From Bradyrhizobium sp. URHD0069 (lineage in GTDB: Bacteria; Pseudomonadota; Alphaproteobacteria; Rhizobiales; Xanthobacteraceae), in NCBI RefSeq assembly GCF_000701345.1, contig NZ_JNIJ01000008.1, forward strand, positions 182,747-246,746: DNA of 64,000 bases, given 5' to 3'. The notes under the pieces are model-generated. The model was not told the origin of the DNA, did no database searches, and saw only the letters and a list, made by a program, of their open reading frames with translations. Positions 55,162 to 63,990 of the stretch are shown piece after piece (position 1 is the first letter of the stretch; the number at the start of each line of letters is the position of its first letter). The translations under genes were made by a program, and so were the position numbers.

Positions 55162-56295
55162 TCATCGCTTGCGCCAGACGAACAGTCCGGACATCGCGTA
55201 ATTCCATACCACGCCCATCAGCGCGCCGGCGGCACCGGCCAGCCACCAGATCGGCTCCTGATCGTAGACCGAGAACGCGACGCCCACATTGGCGACCAGC
55301 CCAACGCTGCACACCAGGTAAAACAACAACAGCCCGCGGAGGATCGCAACACCCTTCAGCCGCTGGTCGCGATAGGTGAGAAAATTGTTCAGGATGAAAT
55401 TGCTGGTCATGGCCAGGAACGCGCCGGAGGCTTGCGCGTGCGGGAACGGCACATTGAACAGTTCGAGCGCGACGAACAGCGCGGCGAGATGGACGAACAG
55501 ACCGGTCGATCCGACCAGCGCAAACAGCAGGAAGCGCAGCGACACCGTGTCGTTGGTCAGCTTCGCCAGCACCAGGCCGAGGAAATCCAATGCCACCATG
55601 GAGTCGAGCTTGCTCTCGCCATGCAGTCGCGAGCCGAAGGTGTAGGGAATTTCCTTCACGCGTAGCTCGCCGCGCGCGGTGGCGACGACATCGAGCAGGA
55701 TCTTGAAGCCTTGAGTGGAGAGTTGCGGCGCCAGTTGCTCGAAGCGATCCCTGCGGATCATGAAGAAGCCGCTCATGGGATCGGCGACCTTGACCCGCAG
55801 CACGCGCTGGGCCAGTTCAGTGGCGAGCGCGCTGGCGTCGGCCCGCTGCTTGTTAAAGCTGTCGGCGCTGCCGCCTTCGACATAGCGGCTGCCGATAACC
55901 AGATCGGCCTCACCAGCTTCGAGCAGCGCCAGCATCCTGGGCAGTTGCGTCTCATCGTGCTGCAGGTCGGCATCGATCACGGCGGCGCACGGCGCACTCG
56001 ATGCCAGGATGCCCTCGATGCAGGCGCCGGAAAGCCCTCGCCGGCCGATGCGTCGGACGCAACGGACGCGGGAATCCTGCCGCGCCAGCGCCCGCACCAC
56101 GTCCCAGGTGCCGTCAGGGGAATTGTCGTCGACGAAGATGACTTCCCAGGCGACCCCTGCGAGCGTCGCCTCCAGCCGCCGAAACAGCGTAGTAACGTTG
56201 TCGCGCTCGTTGAAGGTGGGCACGATGACCGAAAGCTCAGGCGTCACAGCCGCCTGCGGCGGGCTTTCGGGGGACGGTCTGATGGCTTCATTCAT
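55162..56295 (-). CDS. Dolichyl-phosphate-mannose-synthase-like glycosyltransferase fused to a GtrA domain
   Basis: 377 residues from the ATG at 56295. Residues 20-235 are a GT2 domain: SVIVPTFNERDNV, IFVDDNSPDGTWDVV, metal-binding DADLQHDE and GSRYVEGG. Residues 250-377 are a GtrA flippase-like domain with four membrane helices (LLFALVGSTGLFVHLAALFV). It makes polyprenyl-phosphate sugar and may flip it across the membrane, supplying the GT39 enzyme whose gene follows immediately. Confidence 0.9.
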   Translation of the reverse strand: MNEAIRPSPESPPQAAVTPELSVIVPTFNERDNVTTLFRRLEATLAGVAWEVIFVDDNSPDGTWDVVRALARQDSRVRCVRRIGRRGLSGACIEGILASSAPCAAVIDADLQHDETQLPRMLALLEAGEADLVIGSRYVEGGSADSFNKQRADASALATELAQRVLRVKVADPMSGFFMIRRDRFEQLAPQLSTQGFKILLDVVATARGELRVKEIPYTFGSRLHGESKLDSMVALDFLGLVLAKLTNDTVSLRFLLFALVGSTGLFVHLAALFVALELFNVPFPHAQASGAFLAMTSNFILNNFLTYRDQRLKGVAILRGLLLFYLVCSVGLVANVGVAFSVYDQEPIWWLAGAAGALMGVVWNYAMSGLFVWRKR

Positions 56296-56542
56296 GCGCC
56301 AGCGTATATCCGCAGCCTCAGGGGAAGCCAAGGCGCAGTTCTGCAGGGGGACGCGTGAAACGGGCCAAAACAGACCCAAAAATGCCAACGACCACGAACA
56401 ACAGGCGCGCGTACATCCGGCGCAACCGAGCTATTCAGTGGTCGTCCCAGCGCCGGAGCTATGAAGCATCAACGTCGCCGTTAACACCAAGATAGGGATG
56501 ATCGAGGCGTTTCGCAAGGGGGTTGCCAGCCGCGGGGCCAAT

Positions 56543-56737
56543 CTATTGGGGCACCTCTCTCACCACCGGCCCCCTGACCGGCGGCGTCGCAGGAGCCGGT
56601 TGCGCCGGCGCTTCGATCTTTTCCTTCTGTTTTTGGGGCTTGCCCATTTGGCCGATTGGACCATAGGCAAACGCTATCGCCAGCACCAATACTGCGACAA
56701 TCGCACCCAAAATGCCTCCCACCTTTTCCGAGTTCAT
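56543..56737 (-). CDS. Small single-pass membrane protein
   Basis: 64 residues from the ATG at 56737. One hydrophobic helix (about 8-28, GILGAIVAVLVLAIAFAYGP) is followed by a Lys/Gln-rich and then Pro/Ala-rich tail (AQPAPATPPVRGP). No family recognised. Confidence 0.55.
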   Translation of the reverse strand: MNSEKVGGILGAIVAVLVLAIAFAYGPIGQMGKPQKQKEKIEAPAQPAPATPPVRGPVVREVPQ

Positions 56738-56918
56738 TTTTGATATTCCCCGGTCGCTCTGATGAGTTGATACCATGGAAGTTTCGCATCGGAGGAATAG
56801 ACCTGCAACAGGTGAGGTGAGAGATTGAAGCGTTTCGGGTAGCGAACTGGCCAATCTCGACTGATTTGATTAGGCTCGGCCCGAAACGCATTTACCACCT
56901 TCGCGACGAGATCAACCC

Positions 56919-57743
56919 GTGACCAAGCCTCTGAAGACCACCTCGAAGAACTCCGGCCACATCTATATCGGCGTCGGCGGCTGGACCTTTGCGCCGTGGC
57001 GCGGGGTGTTTTATCCGGAGAAGCTCACGCAGGCGAAAGAGCTGGAATACGCCGCGTCGAAACTGACCTCGATCGAGATCAACGGCACCTATTACGGCTC
57101 ACAGAAGCCGGAGAGCTTTCGCAAATGGGCGCGCGAGGTGCCTGACGGTTTTGTGTTTTCGGTAAAAGGGCCGCGCTTCGCCACCAACCGCCGGGTGCTG
57201 GCGGAGGCCGGCGATTCCGTGAAGCGGTTTTACGATTCCGGCGTGCTGGAGCTCGGCGACCGCTTAGGTCCGGTGCTCTGGCAATTCGCGCCGACCAAGA
57301 AATTCGACGAAGCCGATTTCGGTGCATTCCTCGAATTGCTGCCGCGCAAGCTCGAGGGTCGGCCGCTGCGCCACGTAGTCGAAGTCCGCCACGCCAGTTT
57401 CTGCGTGCCCGATTTCGTGGCGCTGCTGCGGAAATTTGCAACGCCTGTCGTGTTCGCCGAGCACGGCAGCTACCCCGCGATCGCTGATGTCACCGGCGAT
57501 TTTGTCTATGCGCGGCTGCAGAAGGGCAATGACGAGATCAAGACCTGCTATCCGCCGAAGCAACTCGATGCCTGGGCCAGACGGCTGCAACTGTGGGCCG
57601 GTGGCGGCGAGCCGGACGATTTGCCGCGCGTCGATCCGGCAAATGCAAAGAAAGCCCCGCGCGATGTGTTCGCCTATGTGATCCATGAGGGCAAGGTGCG
57701 CGCGCCGGCAGGCGCGATGGAATTGATCGAACGGCTGACATAA
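56919..57743 (+). CDS. DUF72 family protein
   Basis: 274 residues. DUF72 hallmarks: YIGVGGWTFAPWRGVFYPEK (about 12-31), SIEINGTYYGSQKPESFRKW (about 50-69), VFSVKGPRFATN and LGPVLWQFAP (about 110). These are TIM-barrel proteins of unknown function. It is followed at 11 bases by a DUF488 gene, a known frequent neighbour. Confidence 0.92.
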   Translation: MTKPLKTTSKNSGHIYIGVGGWTFAPWRGVFYPEKLTQAKELEYAASKLTSIEINGTYYGSQKPESFRKWAREVPDGFVFSVKGPRFATNRRVLAEAGDSVKRFYDSGVLELGDRLGPVLWQFAPTKKFDEADFGAFLELLPRKLEGRPLRHVVEVRHASFCVPDFVALLRKFATPVVFAEHGSYPAIADVTGDFVYARLQKGNDEIKTCYPPKQLDAWARRLQLWAGGGEPDDLPRVDPANAKKAPRDVFAYVIHEGKVRAPAGAMELIERLT

Positions 57744-57754
57744 GCGGACAGCAA

Positions 57755-58216
57755 ATGGCCAAAGCCAAAAAGCTCTTCACCATCGGCTACGAACAGACGC
57801 CGCCCAAGAAGGTGCTCGACGAATTGGAAAATGCCGGCGTAAAGCTATTGGTGGATGTGCGCGCCGTCGCGGCCTCGCGCCGCCCGGGTTTCTCCAAGAA
57901 CCAGCTGGCGGCCGGGTTGGACGAGCGCGGCATTTCGTACTTGCATCTGCGCGGGCTGGGCACGCCGAAAGAGGGTCGCGAGGCCGCGCGCGGTGGCAAG
58001 TTCGACGCGTTACACAAGATCTATGCAGCGCATCTGAAGACGCCGCAAGCGAGGGAAGAACTCGACGAGCTGTCATCGCTGGTCAAGAAGTCCGGACCGG
58101 TGTGCATTCTCTGTTACGAGCGCAATCACCAGCAGTGCCATCGGCAATGGATCGCCGAGATCATCGAAGCGCGCGACGGAGTGAAGGTGGAAAATCTGGT
58201 CGCGCCACAGGCGTGA
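57755..58216 (+). CDS. DUF488 family protein
   Basis: 153 residues. The family pattern is present: FTIGYEQ (start), LVDVRAVAASRRPGFSKNQL (about 31-50), YLHLRGLGTPKE and a C-terminal ILCYERNHQQCHRQWIAEII (about 118-137) with Cys and His residues that could bind metal. Function unknown. Co-transcribed with the DUF72 gene upstream. Confidence 0.92.
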   Translation: MAKAKKLFTIGYEQTPPKKVLDELENAGVKLLVDVRAVAASRRPGFSKNQLAAGLDERGISYLHLRGLGTPKEGREAARGGKFDALHKIYAAHLKTPQAREELDELSSLVKKSGPVCILCYERNHQQCHRQWIAEIIEARDGVKVENLVAPQA

Positions 58217-58329
58217 TCTTTTTTCAGATTCGCACGCAAGTAATGTTGATATCCCTTCTTTTTCCGGACGCTCGCGGAACCAACGCGACGCTATCGATTT
58301 GAGGTATCGCCCTGCCTGCGGAGGATGCC

Positions 58330-58620
58330 ATGCGTCTAGCCCTCGTCACGTTCTGTTTCGCCGTCTGCGCCTTAGCCGCGATGGCTCAAACCCAAGCCGA
58401 AGACAAGAAGCCTGGCGATTCCGAGCAAAGCACCGGGCGCACCGTATTGCCTGACGACAACAAGGGACAGTTGCAGCCGCAAGGCTGGACCGGACCGATT
58501 ACCACCGGCACGGGCGGAACGCCGGAGGGAAGTCCGCAGGGACAGTCTCCGCCCAACATGCAGGCCGCTCCCGATGGTTCGTCAAAATCGATCGTGGATC
58601 CGAATCCGCAACCGAAGTGA
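58330..58620 (+). CDS. Small secreted protein, function unknown
   Basis: 96 residues with a signal peptide (1-20, cleavage near AMAQ). The mature part is Gly/Pro/Gln/Ser-rich and without cysteine, probably disordered. GGAGG lies six bases upstream of the ATG. No family recognised. Confidence 0.6.
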   Translation: MRLALVTFCFAVCALAAMAQTQAEDKKPGDSEQSTGRTVLPDDNKGQLQPQGWTGPITTGTGGTPEGSPQGQSPPNMQAAPDGSSKSIVDPNPQPK

Positions 58621-58638
58621 CGTCGGAGCCTCGTTGGA

Positions 58639-59549
58639 TCAGTCTCCGGCGAGGCGAAACGTGCCTTCCATCATCTGCACGCAGCGGCCGCCGACATGGG
58701 CGGAGGCGATGACGCCGTTTTGTTTGCGGACGCGCGTCAGCAACAGGCTCGGCCGCCCCATATCGACACCCTGCCCGATACGCAGCTTCATGTCACCATC
58801 CCGTTCGCTCGCCAAATCGGCGAGCAGCGCTGCGGTGGCCGCGGTCGCGCTACCGGTTGCCGGGTCTTCGGAAAGGCCGCTCGATCCCGGGTGAAACATC
58901 CGCGCCTGCAGGTCGCACGGCGACTCGGCCGGCGCCACATCGCGCGTGTGGAGGTAGAGCGCATCGGCGCCGTCGCACGGAAACGTGCGGGCGAACACAG
59001 CGGCGTCCGGCTTGGCCCGCCGCAGCGCGTCGCGTGAGGCTAATTCCGCCACCAGAAACGGCAACCCCACAGAGACGATCTGCGGCGGATGCCGGTCGGC
59101 TCTGATGTCGGCAGATGACAGCGAAGCGCTGGCCGCCGCCTGCTCGATCGGAAACTGCGATAGCTTGGAAAGCGCTTGTGGAGCCGTAAGTTCGGCGCCC
59201 GTGACCCTGCCCTGCTCTTGTAGGACTTCGACCGGCACAAGTCCGCGCCCTCCTCGAAGAGGAAACGCGCCGGCGGCTTGGCCGCCAGGGTCGCCAGCAC
59301 GAAAGCGGTTCCGACATTGGGATGGCCCGCGAACGGTATCTCGCTGTTCACGGTAAAAATCCGAACCTGCGCGTCATGCGCACTTTCGCGCGGCGCTAGT
59401 ACGAAGGTGGTCTCCGAATAATTGAATTCGGAGGCAATGGCCTGCATCTGCGCGGTCGAGAGCCCGCCGGCGTCCAGCACCACCGCCAGCGGATTGCCGC
59501 CGAAGGCGCGGTCGGTAAAGACGTCCGCGGTGATATAGCGCCGCTGCAT
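58639..59549 (-). pseudogene. PhzF-family isomerase gene broken by a frameshift
   Basis: The 5' part (59549 down to about 59240) encodes the PhzF N terminus: ITADVFTDRAFGGNPLAVVL, with catalytic Glu in NYSETTFV and [12 protein letters not shown]. The remaining part, in another frame, encodes [11 protein letters not shown] through the C-terminal SEDPATGSATAA and ends at 58639. The join, at about 59234-59240, reads FEEGADL then needs VPVEV: one G is missing. This is a one-base deletion in the strain or a sequencing error. PhzF proteins isomerise or epimerise hydrophobic metabolites. Confidence 0.85.
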
Positions 59550-59695
59550 CCGATGTCTCCAATGGTTCGATCAGCCAGACATGGCGCGGACCGGTTGGTC
59601 AAGTGCGCGCGAGCCATACGAAATTTCTATCTGAGCCGCCACCCTGTCATCCGAGGCTCGCTCCCGTCCCGGAAATGAACAGTAGGCATGCTGCA

Positions 59696-60862
59696 TCAAT
59701 CGAGCGTGCGGCGGAATCGCGTCACGGCGATGGTCATCGCCAGCAGCATCAACACAACAAGCGCAATGGCATCGTATTGAATATTCTCCATCGTCGCACC
59801 CTTCAGCATGATGGCACGGACGATCCGCACGTAATGCGTCAGCGGCAGGCCTTCGCCGAGATATTGCGCCCATACCGGCATGCCCGCGAACGGGAACATG
59901 AAGCCGGACAGCAGAATGCTCGGCAGAAAGAACATCATGGACAGTTGCATCGCCTGCAGCTGGTTCTGCACGATGGTCGAGAAGGTGTAGCCGATCGAAA
60001 GATTGGTGGTGATGAACAGCGTCGACAGCAGCGCCAGCATCATCAGGCTGCCGCGCACCGGCACTCCGAACAGCAGCACGCCGATGCCGATGATCAGCGT
60101 AGCCTGGATGAAACCGACCAGCACGTAAGGAAGGATCTTGCCGAACATCACCTCGACCGGCTTGATCGGCATCGACAGCAGACTCTCCATGGTGCCGCGC
60201 TCGATCTCGCGCGTCACCGAAAGAGCTGTGAAGATAAGCATGGTCATGGTCAGGATGGTGCCGACCAGGCCGGGCACGATATTGAGCCGCGACGACGCCG
60301 CCGGGTTGTAGCGCGCATGGGCGCGGATCTCGAACGGCAGTGACGGCGGATCGCCGGTGCGCAGGTCGTGCTCCAGCGCGGTCTGCACCACGACGCCGAG
60401 CGTGGAGAGCGCGGAGCCTGCCGCCACCGGATCGGTCGCATCGGCTGCGACCAGCAGCGCCGGACGATCGCCGCGCCGCACCGCGCGTTCGAAGCCGCGC
60501 GGAATTTCCACGCCGAACAGCACCTTGCCCGATTGCAACAGATTGTCGAACTCCGCGACATCATGCACTTCCCGGGTGAAGCGGAAATAGGCGGTGTTTT
60601 CCAGCGCCTTCAGGATCGACCGCCCGAGGTCGCTATCCTCCTGCAACAGCACCGCGGTCGGCAGATTGCGCGGCGTGGTGTTGATGGCAAAGCCGAACAG
60701 CAACAGCTGCATGACCGGGATCATCACGATCATCGCGAACGACACGCGGTCGCGCCGCAGCTGGATGAATTCCTTTACTACCATCGCATAACTGCGCCGC
60801 CAGAAGCCGAACCTCGGTTCCCTGGTGTCGCGGCGTTGGTCGGGGGCGCTGACCATGCTCAC
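59696..60862 (-). CDS. ABC-2 type transporter permease (YhhJ/YbhS-like)
   Basis: 388 residues. One N-terminal membrane helix (about 37-57) is followed by a large periplasmic loop (about 60-185) and five C-terminal helices (ILTMTMLIFTALSVTREIER, about 212-231, is typical of the family). It overlaps the ATPase gene (ATGA). With the ATPase and HlyD-like lipoprotein it forms an efflux pump of the YbhFSR/YhiI type for drugs or lipophilic compounds. Confidence 0.9.
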   Translation of the reverse strand: MSMVSAPDQRRDTREPRFGFWRRSYAMVVKEFIQLRRDRVSFAMIVMIPVMQLLLFGFAINTTPRNLPTAVLLQEDSDLGRSILKALENTAYFRFTREVHDVAEFDNLLQSGKVLFGVEIPRGFERAVRRGDRPALLVAADATDPVAAGSALSTLGVVVQTALEHDLRTGDPPSLPFEIRAHARYNPAASSRLNIVPGLVGTILTMTMLIFTALSVTREIERGTMESLLSMPIKPVEVMFGKILPYVLVGFIQATLIIGIGVLLFGVPVRGSLMMLALLSTLFITTNLSIGYTFSTIVQNQLQAMQLSMMFFLPSILLSGFMFPFAGMPVWAQYLGEGLPLTHYVRIVRAIMLKGATMENIQYDAIALVVLMLLAMTIAVTRFRRTLD

Positions 60863-61803
60863 TGGAAATTATCCTTCGAGCGGGTCATCAGTTCGATGAA
60901 TACATCTTCCAGCGACGGCTCGCTGTGTTGCCAATGCAATCCGGGACGATCGCGATAAGGCGCAATGGAAGCCTCGAGCGCTTCCCTGTCGCGGCCGGAC
61001 ACATGCAGGCTGGTGCCGAATGGCGCCACCATGTCGACGCCCGGCTTGCCGGTGAGCTCGGCGGCGAGCTCATTGAGGTTGTCGCCGGTGACCGTGTAGG
61101 TCGACAGTGCCGATTTCGCGATCACATCGTCCACGGTGCCGTGCGCCAGCAAGTGTCCGTAGGCGATATAGGCGATCTCGTGGCAGCGTTCGGCCTCGTC
61201 CATGTAATGGGTGGAGACCAATACCGTTAGCCCTTCCGCCGCCAGCGCGTGGATCTCGTTCCAGAAATCCCGCCGCGCTTTCGGGTCGACGCCGGCGGTC
61301 GGCTCGTCGAGCAATAATAGTTTCGGGTTGGGCAAGGTGCAGGCGCCGAGCGCAAGGCGCTGCTTCCAGCCGCCGGAGAGTTCGCCGGCGAGCTGCTCCT
61401 CGCGGCCGCTTAAGCCCAGCCGCTTGATCATTTCGCGCGCAGCGCCCCGTGCATCGCGCGTGCCATAGAGCCTTGCGACGAACTCCAGATTTTCGCGCAC
61501 CGACAAGTCCTGATAGAGACTAAACCGCTGCGTCATGTAGCCGACCCGGCGCTTGATCTTGTCGGCATCGCGGCGAATGTCGTAGCCCAGACACGTCCCC
61601 TCGCCGCTGTCGGGCGTCAGCAATCCGCAGAGCATGCGGATGGTGGTGGTCTTGCCGGAACCGTTGGGGCCGAGGAAGCCGTAGATGGTGCCGCGCTTCA
61701 CCTGCATCGACAGGTCATGCACCACCTCGCGCCCGCCAAACGACTTGGTAAGGCCCTTGACGTCGATCGCGACGCCGGAAGCTGAGGCCGGCGCCGCGGT
61801 CAT
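60859..61803 (-). CDS. ABC transporter ATPase (drug/lipid efflux type)
   Basis: 314 residues. Walker A GPNGSGKTT, Q loop MTQRFSLYQDLSVREN, signature LSGGWKQR, Walker B LLLLDEPTAGVDP and H loop STHYMDEAERC are intact. The C-terminal extension (about 225-314) is the usual DrrA-like regulatory region. It is encoded between the HlyD-like gene and the permease gene, overlapping each by four bases. Confidence 0.93.
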   Translation of the reverse strand: MTAAPASASGVAIDVKGLTKSFGGREVVHDLSMQVKRGTIYGFLGPNGSGKTTTIRMLCGLLTPDSGEGTCLGYDIRRDADKIKRRVGYMTQRFSLYQDLSVRENLEFVARLYGTRDARGAAREMIKRLGLSGREEQLAGELSGGWKQRLALGACTLPNPKLLLLDEPTAGVDPKARRDFWNEIHALAAEGLTVLVSTHYMDEAERCHEIAYIAYGHLLAHGTVDDVIAKSALSTYTVTGDNLNELAAELTGKPGVDMVAPFGTSLHVSGRDREALEASIAPYRDRPGLHWQHSEPSLEDVFIELMTRSKDNFQ

Positions 61804-62588
61804 CGCTTGTCTGCCACCGGCGTCTTGGGGTTGAGGAACACGCTGATCGGCTGGCCGACACGCAAAGCATCGGGCCTGGAGGGCCGCGCCTGAATCAAGT
61901 ACACGAGCTTGTTGCGCTCATCGAGGCTGTAGATCACCGGCGGGGTGTATTCGGCCGACGTCGCGATGAAGTAGATTTTCGCGTTGAGATCGGCGGCGCA
62001 ATTGTCGCAGACGACGCGGACCTCGTCGCCGATCGCAAGCTTCGGCAAATCCGGCTCCGGCACGTAAAACCGCACCTTCATGTTGCCGGGGGGCATGATC
62101 GACAGCACCGGCCGCTGCGCCGGAACCATCTCGCCCTCGCGGAAATAAATCTGCTGAATGGTGCCGCTGACAGGCGCGAACCCGGTCCGCCGCGCCAGCC
62201 GCGTCTGCGAGGTGTTTATCCGCGCCTCCGCGACCCGCAGCGCCGAGACCGCCGCGTCGAGATTGGCCTGCGTGCCGGAGCCGGTCTTGCTCAGTGACGC
62301 GGCACGCTCATAGGTCTGCTGCGCGTTGGCAAGCGTTGCTTTGTTCTGGTTGAGGTCGGCCTGCTGCAGATCATCGTCCACGGAATACAGCGGCGCGCCG
62401 GGCCTCACCTCCTCGCCCTCGCGAACATTGAGTTTGGTCACGCGTCCGGGTTCATCCGGGCTGACGAAGATCATGTCGGCTTCGACCCAGCCCTGGTAAC
62501 CGGGATCCCTGCGCTCGTCGCAGCCGGCGAGCGCTGCCGTCAGCGCCAGCGCCGCCAGTATTCGCAATGCCTTTCGCGACGAAGTCAT
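61800..62588 (-). CDS. HlyD/YhiI-family periplasmic adaptor lipoprotein
   Basis: 262 residues. The signal peptide ends in a lipobox, AALAGC (Cys about 23). A biotinyl-lipoyl-like half (GRVTKLNVREGEEVRPGAPL, about 50-69), a helical hairpin (NQNKATLANAQQTYERAASL, about 80-99) and a beta-barrel domain follow. It connects the inner-membrane ABC pump with an outer-membrane channel. It overlaps both neighbours (tetR and the ATPase) by four bases. Confidence 0.9.
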   Translation of the reverse strand: MTSSRKALRILAALALTAALAGCDERRDPGYQGWVEADMIFVSPDEPGRVTKLNVREGEEVRPGAPLYSVDDDLQQADLNQNKATLANAQQTYERAASLSKTGSGTQANLDAAVSALRVAEARINTSQTRLARRTGFAPVSGTIQQIYFREGEMVPAQRPVLSIMPPGNMKVRFYVPEPDLPKLAIGDEVRVVCDNCAADLNAKIYFIATSAEYTPPVIYSLDERNKLVYLIQARPSRPDALRVGQPISVFLNPKTPVADKR

Positions 62589-63319
62589 GCCGTCCTCCGT
62601 TCGCCAAAGATCAGATCGAGGTGGACGCGAAGCATCTCGGCCACGTCGAGCGGCGCATGCCGGTTAAACAGGCCCTGCCAGATCACCGCGACGATCGCCG
62701 GCGCCACCACGATCTGCGGAAAGTGCGTCAGGGCTTCGCTCTTGATTTCGCCGCGTTTGATGCCGAGCTCGATCAGCGCCCGCATTCCGTCCATGCCGCG
62801 CGAAACCACTTCGCGATAGTAAAAGTCGGCGACGCTCGGAAACCTTGGGCCTTCGGCTACGATCAGGCGGACGATATCGCCGCGGCGCGTCGTCACCACC
62901 TCCTGCGCGAATGTCTGGGCAAATCGCTCAAGCGCCGATCGAACCGATCCGCCGGCTGGCGGCGGCGCGGCCAGCCGACCGATCAGCGGAACGAGCGCCG
63001 TGCGTATCAGTTCCTGGAACAGCGCCTCCTTGTCCGTGAAGTGCAGATAAATCGTGCCCTTGGCGACGCCGGCGCGTTTCGCCACATCATCGAGCCGCGT
63101 CGCGGCAAAGCCGCGCGCAATGAATTCATCCAGCGCCGCCTCGATGATGGCCTCGCGCCGTTCCGCCGCGCGCGCCGCGCGATTGGAGGGCGGCTTGGGC
63201 GAGGACGCTTTCGACGATGCCGGTTTTGACGCCTTGAGTGAGGCAGCCTTCTCCCCGCGCCGGCGATTGGCCGATTTCGACACCACTGAGGGCCTGGATC
63301 TTGACCGCGAGCTTGACAT
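62585..63319 (-). CDS. TetR/AcrR-family regulator of the efflux operon
   Basis: 244 residues from the ATG at 63319. An extra basic, Ser/Lys-rich N terminus (about 45 residues) precedes the helix-turn-helix (IIEAALDEFIARGFAATRLD, then AGVAKGTIYLHFTDKEAL, about 58-105). The ligand-binding domain follows. As first gene of a four-gene overlapping operon with an operator palindrome ten bases upstream of its start, it probably represses itself and the pump, and is released by the pump's substrate. Confidence 0.92.
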   Translation of the reverse strand: MSSSRSRSRPSVVSKSANRRRGEKAASLKASKPASSKASSPKPPSNRAARAAERREAIIEAALDEFIARGFAATRLDDVAKRAGVAKGTIYLHFTDKEALFQELIRTALVPLIGRLAAPPPAGGSVRSALERFAQTFAQEVVTTRRGDIVRLIVAEGPRFPSVADFYYREVVSRGMDGMRALIELGIKRGEIKSEALTHFPQIVVAPAIVAVIWQGLFNRHAPLDVAEMLRVHLDLIFGERRTA

Positions 63320-63328
63320 CAATCTAAT

Positions 63329-63348
63329 ATGACTGACCAGTCAGTCAT
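63329..63348. promoter_or_regulatory. TetR-type operator palindrome
   Basis: ATGACTGAC-CA-GTCAGTCAT: a perfect 9-bp inverted repeat around a 2-base centre, lying 9 bases upstream of the tetR start codon. It is the typical form and place of an AcrR-family autoregulatory operator. Confidence 0.8.
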
Positions 63349-63488
63349 TGTCAATCGCAGCCTGAGCGGGCCAGTTGTCGCATTTAGCTGTCTGGGGGAT
63401 GGCCGGAAGAGCGATCGGCGAGCCGGACGAGCCGGCGCATTTTCTCTGATGCGATTTTCACAGCAGCCCGGACCCCATCGGTTTTGCA

Positions 63489-63607
63489 CGTCATTGCGAG
63501 CCACCGGGTCTCGCCTTCGGCGAGCCCGACGACAGGCTCCGCGAAGCAATCCATTTCGCTGAAAAGAAAGAATGGATTGCTTCGTCGCTTCGCTCCTCGC
63601 AATGACG
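63489..63607. repeat. Palindromic intergenic repeat, family A (long form)
   Basis: CGTCATTGCGAGCCACCGGG, GCTCCGCGAAGCAATCCA and AATGGATTGCTTCGTCGC, CTCCTCGCAATGACG. The inserted segment differs from the other copies (TCGCCTTCGGCGAGCCCGAC, itself palindromic). Confidence 0.85.
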
Positions 63608-63615
63608 TCAAGAGT

Positions 63616-63754
63616 CGTCATACCCCGCGCATGCGGGGTATCCAGTACGCCGCGGCTTTTCGGTTCCATCACCAATGTCTCTGGAATACTGGATCGTCCG
63701 CTGGAGCCTGTCATCGGGCGGCGCTATGCGCCGACCCGGTGGCGGACGATGACG
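63616..63754. repeat. Intergenic repeat, family C
   Basis: CGTCATACCCCGCGCATGCG, GGGGTATCCAGTACGCCGCG, CTCTGGAATACTGGATCG and GACGATGACGG. It corresponds to 53522-53625 but carries an extra arm CATCGGGCGGCGCTATGCGC. Confidence 0.85.
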
Positions 63755-63837
63755 GGTGGGAGGGTCGCGATACGAGTCCGCGATCCCGCGGCGCGAGGCG
63801 CCCGAGTTGATGCAAAAATCTTTCGCCCAACAGAGGG

Positions 63838-63990
63838 CGTGGGGAATGCCGGGTGCACGGTGCACCCGCAGCCCGTGTGCAATGGTAGTAAGCACACGGT
63901 AGTCACCGCAGGTCACCGGAACACCCGGCATTCCCGCACGCAATGGTTTTAACGGCTTATATCGTGCTCTCCCCGGCGACGAATTCGTCT
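63838..63990. repeat. Nested-hairpin repeat element
   Basis: Outer stem GGGAATGCCGGGTG (63842) / CACCCGGCATTCCC (63922), 14 of 14 pairs. Inside are CCGTGTGC (63873) / GCACACGG (63892) with an 11-base loop and a small palindrome GTGCACGGTGCAC. It is followed by CGCACGCAATGGTTTTAACG and GCTTATATCGTGCTCTCCCC. From memory, similar sequences are widespread in Bradyrhizobium and Rhodopseudomonas genomes; that is recollection, not a search result. It runs to the end of the window and may be incomplete. Confidence 0.6.

Noticed and set aside
63608..63943. Open frames across the terminal repeats
   Set aside because: They run through family C and the nested-hairpin repeat; the apparent proteins are translations of repeats.
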